Assembly (NCBI GenBank): GCA_011033025.1
Contig: WFMF01000004.1
Coordinates: 1,674,001 to 1,738,000 of the forward strand
Source: Beroe forskalii
Taxonomy: Eukaryota > Ctenophora > Nuda > Beroida > Beroidae
Direction: 5' to 3'
DNA: 64,000 nucleotides
The notes under the pieces were generated by a model that was given only the letters and a program-made list of their open reading frames with translations, was not told the DNA's origin and searched no databases. Position 1 is the first letter of the stretch. The number at the start of each line of letters is the position of its first letter. Positions 1 to 9,865 of this stretch are shown here, piece after piece. The translations under genes were made by a program, and so were the position numbers.

Positions 1-53
1 TGGAGGTTCTCCAGTAAGTTGTCAATGTCTTTATTCAAGTACAGATCTTTTAC
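1..53 (-). CDS. Next exon of the LisH gene (cut by window edge)
   Basis: The acceptor CCTGTTTCAG ends at 54. The exon reads VKDLYLNKDIDNLLENL in the phase expected from the AAG|GTAAAA donor at 295. It continues beyond the window. Confidence 0.6.
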
Positions 54-3000
54 CTGAAACAGGTTTTGACATTTTAGTTACTTCAAGCTTTCAAGATCTT
101 TAATTTATTTCAAACACCAAAATTGGTGTTTGATTCTGAAATGAATTAAAATCGTATATTTTAGTACTACAATTACATAATACTAATAGATTAGAAATGG
201 AATGAAAACTCTATTGGCAACTGATAATCTGTGCTGAGTTTGCACGATTATGAAATAACTGAGCCTAAGATGAAAAATTTCATCAAAATTTTACCTTTTT
301 CTTCTTTAATGATCTCTTGTTAGAACTCGATTTAGAACCGGATTCAGCTGAAATTCGTATTTTTGTCTTTTCTGGGACTTCAGAAGATGGCGTATTGTCC
401 TTTTTTGATTTAGTTTGAGACTTTGATTTGTTTGAAGGATTTAAACATGTTTTTCTGTGCAATGTCAATCCACTTTTGCTGCTACACTTTTTTCCGCAAT
501 TAGTACAAATGAGAAATAACTTTGAGCAAGATTCATTGTGAACAGTCAGAACAGCCAATGATGGAAATTTCTTCCTGCAATTTTCACAAGTAAAAGAAGA
601 TTTTGGTGGCATCTTATTTGGCAAGTTTTGATACCAAGTATCACAGCTATCTTCGATACCACTTTTATCAATTTTATCAGCATCAGCTTCTTTTTCATAA
701 TCAACTTTAGATGAATTTGATGATTGTCTTGCATGATGCTTATTTCTACTTTGCTTTATGATACTTTCATCACCATCAATCACTAAATCACGAGAATCAT
801 CGAAATCGGCTTCAACATCAGATGTATGATGTTTTTGCTCTGTAGTAGTAGCAGTATTTCTTGTACTCAAACCAGAATCATCTTTTGATCGTCGCAATCT
901 AGTAACTATCACATTGGTAGTGGCTTGTTTCTGTGTGCTCAGCAGTTCTGCTGAATCTGATGTACTGGCTTTCACCTGACCTTCATTGTCAACTTTAGTT
1001 GAATTGATTGATTCTTGTTTAGCTGGGCTATCAAAGTCAGATTCTGATAAGTCCAGTGAGCTGTTTTTGATGGGTGTCTGCAATTTTTCTGAGGTTTTTA
1101 CAGGTGATACAGGGTCTTCACATGCTTCATCCTCCTCTGAAGATTCTAACAAGTCTTTATTCTGTGAAATAACAGGAGGAAGCTTTAAGGTATTCTCCCT
1201 GATTTCTTCATCACTATCCTTATCTTCTGCATCACAGTTGTCTGAATCATCATCAGGTTTAGGGCACCGGTATTGAGTATCAGATATTTTAGCTCGTTGG
1301 TTGCCAGAGGATGATGTTGATAATGTAGGAAATAAACTTGCCATAGTAACAGTACTGTCATTTTCCTCATTATAGTACCTAGGTGAGTCAGCATTATCCT
1401 GTTCTTTGAAGCTGAAACTTTTGCCACAATTTTTTGCATCAAAGCTTTCTTTGTGTTGGCCATTGTGGCATGGACAAGAGTTCATTGATCCTTCAGGAAC
1501 AGGAACAGGTTTTGGCCGAGTAGCTTCATTAATATCGAAACTAGAATTTGCATTTTCTTCTAAAAATGCTGGCTTGGCAGGAATTTCGATTTCCTTGGTT
1601 GCTATAGGAGTGGCATCTATAGAAAGTGCTTTGAAGGGACTTGTTTGAGGTAATGGTGTTGAGCACTTCTCTTGACTGACATTTGCACTCTCTGCATCAG
1701 AAGAGTTAAGTGTCTTCAGCAGAGTTTCTGCCATCATTGTATCAGATTCACTGGGGCACCTGGAACGGGTACTAGGTATTTCAACACTTTGGTCTTCAGT
1801 CCCTGAACTCAATGATTCACTGACAAACTCAGGAGTAATATGGGGCTTCCTACAAGATTCTTTCTTTTTGTCCCTCCTTCTTCTCTTTTTCTTGGCCTCA
1901 GAAGATTTACATTCTGAATGTTCTGTAACCTCTCCACTCCTTTTTCTTCTCTTCGACTTTTTCTGTTTCTTTTTTGAATGTTTTTTCGTCGATTCTCCTT
2001 CTGAATCATCCTCCTGTTTTCCTTTGTTATGCCGTTGCTTTTGTCTGGAACCTTCATCATTCTGTCTGGTAGTTCGAACTTTCTTTTTCAAATTAGGAGG
2101 CTCTGGAGTCTTAAAGTCTGTTTCAGCTATACTTTGACGAATTTTTTGATCCCAAGAAGAAAATGTTTGAGCTGAACCATCAGAGCATTTATTTTCTGAA
2201 GCAGTAGAAATAGCATTTTGTTCAACTAAATTACTATCAGTTCTATCAGTTCCAAGGTCAGATTGTTCAGTTTCGGATTTTCGATTTACAAGATAAAATT
2301 GTTCAACTTTACTAATTTGCTGATGATAAGGCCTTGTCATCTGCCCAAAAAACTTTTGGGCTTCCTGTTGTGGGGAGGGTCTTACAAATGTAGAGACTTG
2401 AGATTCTATGAGAGGGTTTGTTGGTCCTATTGGAACATTATAAGAAAGTGATGCAGTTGGATCTGGTTTAGGTAAAATAGTCTGATATCTTGATGGCATT
2501 GGTGGCAGAATAATTATTTCAATATTTGGATCATTTCTAGCAATCTCCAATGTCTTTGCATTTTTTATAGTTATAGGATCAAAAGAAATACCTTCAGTAA
2601 CCGGAATTGTACTGTTTATTGCATTGTCTGATACCTCTGTATTAGAGTTTACTTGAGAAGATGTTGCAGGGGGTCCTGTTTCACAAGGCATGGACGGTTG
2701 AGGTGTGGTTGCCGGTTCAGAAGTATCTGTTGCTGTAGTTACTTCTTTAGTAAGTGAAGTAGAATAATCTGTCAACTGACATTTATCATTGACCATGCCT
2801 TCCATTGTACTTTCCTTTGTGGTATGTGGGAGATTGGATTCAGAGCTGCGAACATTTTCAATAGGCAGATTGCTCTCAGGGATAATTGAGTCTGTATGAT
2901 CATGATCAGGTAAATCAACTCTTGGAGCAGAATCATCAGGGGTCGAAAATATAGTTGATTCATGTAACTCAGGGGAAATGATTCGGGCACCATACCGTTA

Positions 3001-6000
3001 AATCAGAACATCGGTGAGATTCCCTGGAACGGAGCTTCGTTGCTGCTCCCGAGGCCGTAGTCTGTAGATTAGCTTGCTAATACTACAGCGGTGGTGCGTT
3101 AAGACCAAGAAGCAACAAGTAGGCTGCCAACTTATGCTCTTGGAGTATAAGAACAATGTGCAACCTAACAGACTAGCGCTGTATCAGCCATTAGTCTTTT
3201 CTCTTAAAGTCAATAGTTCTTTGTGCTTTCAGCCGGATGAGAACTAAAAATCCTCCAGATCTACCAGTGAGGTCCCAATCTGTCACACTAAATTCAAGTG
3301 ATATTGGGGAATTTTGTTCAGCAGTTTGAAGTAGGGCTTCTTTGCCCTGCGGAAGCTCTGCCAAAATTTTAAATTTCACTACTCAAAAAACATAGAATAA
3401 ATTGAATCTGTACAATCCTCTACGAATCATTATAACTTAAATTTGTTTGTAGAAAACAGTATTGTCAAGTTAAACACAGAAGTATACAAATAACTAGTAC
3501 AAATATGCATAAGAATATAATTAATTAATCAAGAAATAATTAATTAATTAACCTTAATTAATTAAGAAATCATATACAATGGATCTATTGTTTGGGCAAT
3601 GAACCTAACAAAACCCACAAATAGCTAAAATAACTCCTATACAAACTATGGCACAACATATGATAACAAGGTGTAAAACTAGCACTCCCAAAGTACTCCT
3701 AAATTTACTCCTTAATATGGCACCAATTGAGTTAAAATTAGAAGAAACAGCTTTAAAAGAGCATTAACTCTCAAGACTGAAAGACACTGGAACATGAATA
3801 ACTATAAAAATGAAAAATACAATCAACACAAGAAATAATTGATTGGAAATTAAAAATGTGATAAAAATTGAAAAAAACCCAATTTCAGACAAAATTTTAG
3901 TCCGATTTTCTCAATCTTAAACTTGAAAAACATGAATAAAAATCAACATTGAAAGTTTTCAGGGACAGTATACAAGTGAAAGTCAAATGTTAAAAGAATC
4001 AAACCTTCCAAAAATCTAGAACAGATGGGTCAAGCAAATGAAAAAGGAAAATCAGGAATCGATTTGTAATATTAGAATTAATCTAATTTTCCATTGTTTT
4101 CCGCAAGAAATCTTTAATTTGTCAGCAAAAGAAGAAAATTCAATGAGGTATTTGGGGATTTTTGAAAAAAACCATATTTTTCAACCCAACACATTTCAAC
4201 CAGCATTTACCCAAGACCTCCTAAGGTAATTGGAAATTGCCATAAAAATGGAAACCCAATTTCAGACAAAATTAGTCCTTTTCAATCTTAAACAAAACAC
4301 AAAATCAACATTGAAAACAGGGACAGTTCTAGTTAAAGAATTGAATCAAACCAGTAATCTTAAGATCTCAAAAAATGAAAAACAACACAGGAATCAAAAA
4401 GTGAAGAAATAAAATGTGAACCATCCCAACTCACATTTAGATGCAAGCATATGGGAGGAAATCATACGAAACAAAAACTTAAGTAATTTAAATATCAAAT
4501 TCTACTCAGATTCACAAGCAGTACTTAAGTCTCTAATGAACAAACATACAAAAAAAAAATAGAATGACTAAAAAATGTGCCATAAGAAAGAGTTCCCTAA
4601 AACTAAAACAAGTATCAAATCCGCTATATAATAAAGCACCATTCACAACATTTATTAATATCATTAACAAACACTACCATAGATCAATAGAAAACAGACT
4701 TATATATAGTGATATAAGCTGTGAGGCTAAGATACTTACATCTGGTTTAGTTAAAGCTTATAAATACAGGACAAATAAAATGACAAACAAAATCTTAACA
4801 CTAAACTATGAGAAAATAAGTACTTTAATTAAAATATTATCCAATCATAACAACCTAAACTATCACATGACAAAAACAAAACAGAGTTATAATGAACACT
4901 GTGAATACTGTACAGAAGTAATGAAATACGTTGACTACAACTGGGAAGAGAACTGCCTAGAAACAGCGCATCATATACTGTGTAAATGCTCTTATTTCAG
5001 CAATAAAAGAAAAGAAATATTCAACAAATACCAATTTGATAGCATTGAAGATCTGCAAAGTAGTCATCTAATCAACAAAATGATAAAATTTTTCAACAAC
5101 ACCAATATTTTTGAAAGAAAGCCACAAATAACAAAAAGAAGCCTTTCCCCCAACAGAACACTATCTCACTAAACTAACAAACGTAGAAGCACACCTAAAC
5201 AAGGTAATAATAATAAAAGACGATGATACACCAGCTGATTCAAGAAAATAATGGAAGGAGAGCAGGAGGGTCCTGACATTTCGATAATCACCACTCAAAA
5301 TGAAATCCGTACCACTTTTTAAATACACTTATGTTACCGAAGGCAACCCAGCTCACGCCTTCAAAACTACACTTACCTTTATGACTTTTTGACCGACCCA
5401 TGGCAATGTGGACAGAGAGAGTAAATCTATTTTTCTGTGCTTTGGACAGAGATATAGTTGACTCAAACTGTAGTGTGCAGCAGTAAAGGCGGCTTGTCTG
5501 GCCTAACACCCGGACCCCCATTGCTCAGTGAAGTTCACCAAGCCAATGTCACTGAAATGCTGTTCCCAATAAAGCCAGAGCACCCAGTGGGTACCAGTGG
5601 CAACTTGCCGTCGCTATAAGTGGTGTCCCGTGGCCCCAGTGCTGGCAGTGCCCTTAAGGGTACTGTCCCCTTACTTCCGAGTTTGGGGAACCTACAATAC
5701 AAACATTAGATGCTTTTGACCTAGATGAGCACACACATGTTCAATTCAATTCAATTCAATTATATAATTGATTCAATTCAATTGTTTAATTCAATGATAT
5801 TATTATATAATGTTAAAAAGCCAACCTGGATCCTCTGACAGCGACGAGATGAATTGTTCTAACCATGGCTCCACCTGATTGAGAGTATCCAGTGCAGCCT
5901 CCTCATTCTGAAACACATCATAATTCAGGGAAATGATAGAACAACATCCTCATTCTGAAACACATCATAATTCAGAGAAATGATAGAACAGTCATATTAA

Positions 6001-7602
6001 ACGACCAAGTACTGACCTAGTAAACTATAATATCATGAACAAATAAATAGGTATATTTCATATAATTCTAGCTACTCCTCAGATTAATTTCCTTACATTG
6101 GCAACAATATTATCTGTAAGTGTCTGAATGATGGATCCTTGCATATTTCCTGATGACAACTTCTTTGGAGTCACCATTTTTCTTCGTGAGCTTGATAGTT
6201 TTTTGTCAGGGGTCACAATATTTCCACCAGTAGTATTCTGATATTGTTGCACATCTGCATGCATTTGAAGGTCTGATGATACAGAAATGTTTGGTTGAGA
6301 AGGTTGATTGAATGCATATGATGAAGAGGCAGTGTAACATTCTTGAAGATTCTGATTCTTATCAGATAATTTTGGTTGTTTAGCTCGATTTTCCAGGCTC
6401 TCATGATTAAGCTTCCTTTTCTTCAACTTTTTTCTGAAATTTGTGTCATATAGATAATCATAAGAATATGTTAACTAAGGATAATGGTAAGATAATCACA
6501 CAAAACATTGTTCTCGAAGTCTTGAAACATTTTCTTCAGGTTATCAATCTTGTCTCATTTTTAATCCCCACTCTGTAGGTAATGTGTAATCTGTTTTGTT
6601 ACATTTACAAAAACATATAGCATTATCAATAATCATTTGCAAACCCCCTTCTGGTTGAATATGTAATATTTGAACTTCCAGTGTGTTGGAATTCAATTTC
6701 ACAAAGTGCTCTAGCATAAGTGATTGAGTTATGACAAATTATTTGAACTTCAGCATATTATGCTGTTACCTACCTTGTTAATAGGTGTAACATATGGACA
6801 AAAATTCAAATAACATACCTGATATGACTGACCTCCTTTTCCAAGCTTTCAATTTTCTTTAATTCAGAGCCTCCTGTCAATAGGTTCAAATCAAAAATGT
6901 TAAATGATGATCTACAGACTCCATCAAATTTTGTCATGCTTACTCTCATGATACCCTTAAATAGATACTGGCTAGTACATTAAGACAGCTGCATTCAGGT
7001 ATTCAGATCTAATTTCAGAATATACTGAATAATTTCAAAGAAACCACAATTCATTGATCATTATCATAAAATAATTCAACTCGACCTATAGGTATGAAAA
7101 CACAACATACTTTTGACTTCAAGCTCATCAAATCGCTTCAATCTATACTCAAGATCACCACTTGACAGTATCTTTTCAAGAACCTGAATGGTTAAGGTTA
7201 AGTTAGCATATTGCTTAGCCCATAAGACATGTGTCAGAAAAGGATAAATAATATACCTTCCTCAGGAACAACATTGGTTCAAAAGGCAATAAAATGGGTA
7301 TACCTATATTGCTCATTAATATGTGATACCAAATTATAGGGACAGGGTTCAGCATGATAATTAACTGATCCAATCAAAATCCATGAAGTAATGACCCTCT
7401 GTTTACAAGCAAGCTAGGTATTCCACCAGCTGATATTCAAATTTGGGACTCAAAGAATACTCACACAAGTAAAAATCTGAGGGGGTGGTTCTGATATTTG
7501 TAAACTTGGGCATTCCTTATTGAGGGAAGACTGTGTGTCATTGAACCCACATTTTTGCAAATAGTGGTATACCAACACAGATATTTCCCATGATTGCAAC
7601 AT
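1..7602 (-). CDS. Multi-exon gene for LisH / C2HC zinc-finger nuclear protein (partial, 3' end off window)
   Basis: I built this gene by matching splice sites and codon phase on the minus strand. Exons are 7602-7465, 7183-7111, 6873-6819, 6433-6097, 5907-5826, 3357-3265, about 2997/2891-295, and 53-1 (cut by the window). The first six join in frame with AG/GT borders: phases are 0, 1, 2, 0, 1, 1. The product starts with a LisH dimerisation motif, then a short coiled coil (EYRLKRFDELEVK and SLEKEVSHI), a lysine-rich basic segment, acidic and serine-rich low-complexity sequence, a bipartite-type basic tract and two C2HC fingers. Predicted role: nuclear, chromatin- or transcription-associated; this is inference. 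The N-terminal LisH followed by long disordered sequence recalls NPAT/mxc (histone-gene activator), but I cannot show homology. The join between exon 6 and the long exon is unresolved. Confidence 0.7.
295..2805 (-). CDS. Long exon: Ser/Thr-rich region, basic NLS tracts, two C2HC zinc fingers
   Basis: The open frame runs from 2997 down to 283; the first internal Met is at 2805. The likely coding end is 295, where AAG|GTAAAA makes a donor in phase 0 that joins the exon at 53. Composition is Ser/Thr/Asp/Glu-rich with long Lys/Arg runs (KKQKKSKRRKR, KKKRRRRDKKK; about 1850-2060), typical of disordered nuclear proteins. Near the C-terminal end (about 440-595) are two fingers: C-x2-C-x12-H-x4-C starting at FTCENC, and a second starting at CTNCGKKC and ending HRKTC. 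The acceptor may be at 2891 (ACAG) or further upstream; the frame upstream of 2805 still looks protein-like. Confidence 0.7.
3001..3190. other. Unresolved stretch between exon 6 and the long exon
   Basis: This GC-richer 190-bp stretch contains an acceptor-like CTACAG at about 3064 on the minus strand. From there one frame reads YGLGSSNEAPFQGISPMF and then hits TGA; the frame of the long exon hits TAA at 3000-2998. Either an exon here carries a 1-nt assembly error, or the long exon uses a later acceptor. Confidence 0.35.
3265..3357 (-). CDS. Exon 6 of the LisH gene (predicted)
   Basis: The acceptor GGCAG ends at 3358 and the exon completes the Glu codon left by exon 5 (G|AG). It encodes ELPQGKEALLQTAEQN and ISLEFSVTDWDLT, then meets a GTAGAT donor at 3264. 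The frame stays open beyond the donor as far as 3191, so a longer exon is possible. Confidence is lower than for exons 1-5 because the next junction is not resolved: both open frames downstream meet stop codons near 2998-3005. Confidence 0.5.
3360..4435. other. AT-rich intron sequence
   Basis: Intronic sequence with TTAATTAA runs (3518-3570). Two diverged copies of a segment containing the phrase 'aatttcagacaaaatt' lie near 3880 and 4258. No coding exon is recognised on the minus strand. Confidence 0.4.
4440..5175 (+). mobile_element. Degraded LINE 3' fragment (RNase H and C-terminal zinc motif)
   Basis: The fragment lies in the intron of the LisH gene, in the opposite orientation. At about 4441-4560 the plus strand reads NLNIKFYSDSQAVLKSLMN, the DSQA strand-helix of a LINE-type RNase H. 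The open frame 4564-5172 continues with CEYCTEV and then NCLETAHHILCKCSYF, the C-terminal Cys/His motif found after RNase H in I-like LINEs. No reverse-transcriptase part is visible, so this is a 5'-truncated, decayed insertion. Its sequence is unlike the LINE at 17-23 kb, which shows no RNase H that I can recognise. Confidence 0.6.
5180..5820. other. Intron sequence, no gene recognised
   Basis: A GC-richer block (5290-5700) may be part of a repeat. At 5740-5790 there are tandem 'attcaattca' repeats. No protein or RNA gene is recognised. Confidence 0.3.
5826..7183 (-). CDS. Exons 2-5 of the LisH gene (coiled coil and basic region)
   Basis: Exon 2 is 7183-7111 (CAG acceptor, GTATGT donor), exon 3 is 6873-6819 (CAG/GTATGT), exon 4 is 6433-6097 (TTTCAG/GTAAGG) and exon 5 is 5907-5826 (TTTCAG, weak GTTGGC donor). 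Each junction preserves the reading frame, for example A|GA gives Arg between exons 2 and 3, and AG|A gives Arg between 3 and 4. Exons 2-3 read as a short amphipathic or coiled-coil segment. Exon 4 begins with Lys/Arg-rich sequence (KKLKKRKLNHESLENR) and contains KMVTPKKLSSG. Exon 5 encodes an acidic or amphipathic helix (EPWLEQFISSLSEDP). A 47-bp tandem duplication covers the exon 5 acceptor. Confidence 0.68.
5901..5994. repeat. 47-bp tandem duplication over exon 5 acceptor
   Basis: The unit beginning 'cctcattctgaaacacatca' at 5901 is repeated at 5948 with very few differences. It contains the exon 5 acceptor (TTTCAG on the minus strand) and the first nucleotides of the exon, so an intact second acceptor lies 47 nt upstream. 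Confidence 0.85.
7465..7602 (-). CDS. Exon 1: start codon and LisH motif
   Basis: The ATG at 7602-7600 follows directly after an in-frame TAG (7605-7603), which fixes the start. The 46 codons contain VLVYHYLQKCGFNDTQSSL followed by NKECPSL. This has the LisH spacing: hydrophobic residues, YL, a glycine, then T and an acidic residue near the end of the second helix. LisH motifs dimerise and are usually near the N terminus, as here. The exon ends at a GTGAGT donor (7464-7459) in phase 0, which fits the phase-0 exon at 7183. Confidence 0.72.
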
Positions 7603-7605
7603 CTA

Positions 7606-8550
7606 AATCCTGAAGAAGAAAATCTGGTTCATTGTTCAACACTATTAATCCATTTCCCTTCAAGTTAATGAAATCATTCTGAGTTCAGTGAATAAGAACA
7701 AAATAATTTATCTGCCATAAATGGAGATGAAAGTTAACTTTCCAAAGCTATTATATAATGTATTTGAATCAAAAATCTAAACTTGAAACTTTCCAGGGCC
7801 ATTGTATATGTACCTATTAGAAGAGTGCTAAATGATAATATTTAGAAGCCAATTGACAATTAAAATGATGGATTTAAAAGTGACACATCATGTCACAAAT
7901 AGTTATTATTAAATTATTGTCATGAAATCCAACATGAGCACATTATAAGCAAATACTTTATACTATCACACCTCTTCACATAGACATAATAAACATTATA
8001 CACTTCTGATTAGTTAGAACAGGGGACACATGATATTACCAATATGTGTACAGACTGCTTGATTGAAAAAGACCTCAATGAAGATGTGCAAAATTATGTG
8101 CTTTTGATCAGTTCATATAGAAAGTTGAAGCGCACAGAGGAAATCAACATGTATTTATTGAGGCCTCTGACAATCAAGTGGTCTACACACATATGCTGAA
8201 TGCATTTAAAAGGAAGCTTTCACATATTTCATCATCACCAAAGGGGAAAGAGGGTTTCCAATGCTGGCAGATGATGACAGGGGGATGGGGGTTATGGTTT
8301 GCTGACATCAGCAAAAATTTTGAAGTTTTCATATCCTTAGGATTTCTTTTCCTTAACTAGTCATGTGACAAGCCATATCATGATTAAATGTGGTTTGTCT
8401 GAAACAAGTAAAACCACATTTTGTTTATTTTTAAAGAATTTAAAAATATGAATTGCACCACATGTACATGATTGATATTTCATGTCTGTTATTTGGATCC
8501 AAAATAATCAAAATTTGTTTTCAAAGATGAGGGGTTTGGTCCATGCTGAT
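7606..8550. other. Upstream region of the LisH gene; no gene seen
   Basis: AT-rich sequence upstream of the start codon, so a likely 5' UTR and promoter region. I see no clear TATA box and no ORF worth calling. Confidence 0.3.
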
Positions 8551-8638
8551 GTCAGCATGTTGCTCTAACCAGATCCCTAGTTTTACGCGCGCGCCGCGCC
8601 TTGCTCCAAACCAGGGCTCTATTTCTGGCGAACAGTTA

Positions 8639-8676
8639 GGACATTTGGCACCAGTCTAGACTGGTGCCAAATGTCC
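8639..8676. repeat. Perfect 38-bp palindrome near left end of the transposon
   Basis: GGACATTTGGCACCAGTCT is followed directly by its exact reverse complement. It lies about 80 bp inside the left terminus. Confidence 0.92.
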
Positions 8677-8819
8677 GAAACGCCGCGCACTGCGAGTCAG
8701 ATTCAGTAAAAATCCCTGCGAAACCGCCAATTCTTCGGCACTGGATATTGAGTGTATTGATCATTGATTGTAAATGTAATGTATTGTGCTGTGTATTCTG
8801 CAGTGTGTTGTGCAGTGTA

Positions 8820-9810
8820 TTGCTCCCAGTCCCTCTGTCTGCTGTCGAGCCATGTTTAAACATTAAAATGCTTTGTGAAAAACATGTTTTCATCCTTTCA
8901 ATATCAGTTTGCTCTTTCCTTACTTCCTTACATGTCATCAATCGAGATATCATTTTATCATGCCATTTCTGAGTCGTCGAGTAGCTGGGATTTTATTCAA
9001 CTCTTACTTTCATTCGACAGTTTTATCCTGCAATTATTAATTGTGATATATCTATTATCTTGCATGTTGATGCCTTTAAACCAAATTATAATGCTTCCAG
9101 TTCCTTGTCGAGCCATATTTACAGTGTTTTAATATTCAACTTAAAACATTAAATTGCTTTGTGATATTATGACTTTGTGATAAATAGTTCGTGTTTTCAT
9201 CCTATCAATATCAGCTTGCTCTTTCCTTATACCTGTCATCAATCGAGATATCATCGTTTTATGATCAGCTAACTGGCATTAAGTCAACCCTTAATTTCAT
9301 TGCCATCGGGCAGTTTTATTGCTGTGATATGTGTAACATTTCTTGATGCCTTCTATGCATAACCCAAATTATTACACTTCCTCTGTCGAGCCATGTTTAA
9401 ACTTTTAAACATTAAATTGCATTAATGTGATTTTGTGATGAATAACGTGTTTCATGCTCAATGCTATCAATATCAGTTTGCTCTTTTCTTACCTACCATC
9501 ATTAGAGATGTAATTTTATCTGCCATGTGTGAGTTATGAGTAGCTTGGGTTAATTCAACCCTCATGACTTTCATTCAACTGTTTTATCCTGTTATTATTT
9601 TTGACATCTTGCATGCACCAACCCAAATGTTTAAACAAAAAATTGCTCTGTTATATACTATATAGTTACTAAGTTATATTGTGAGGAATAACATGTTTTC
9701 TTGCTGCTTGCAGCTTGCTAATATGCATATTGCATATTATTTTTCCCTCTCCCACCATCAATTGAGATATCATTTTATCATGCCTTAATGTGATTGTGAG
9801 TAGCCGGGAT
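8820..9810. repeat. Satellite with about 270-bp units, left part
   Basis: Diverged units share blocks: 'tgtcgagccat', 'tcaatcgagatatcat', 'agctgggattaattcaac', 'ttcttgatgcctt' and 'atatcagtttgctctttcc'. The order recurs about every 230-300 bp. The array resumes after LINE copy 1, so it was one array before the insertion. Confidence 0.8.
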
Positions 9811-9865
9811 TACATACATACATTTTGATACATTTTGAAGGGTTTAGCAGGGATCGCAGTTGGGA

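Noticed and set aside
3001..3190. Ribosomal RNA or snRNA fragment
   Set aside because: GC content and look suggested an RNA gene, but no segment matched an rRNA or snRNA that I recognise.
1..7602. Firm assignment of the LisH gene as NPAT
   Set aside because: Only architecture matches (N-terminal LisH, disordered basic body); I could not align conserved NPAT blocks with confidence, so no symbol is given.
8178..8360. Short plus-strand ORF as a gene
   Set aside because: 60 residues, no domain, no splice context, AT-rich surroundings.
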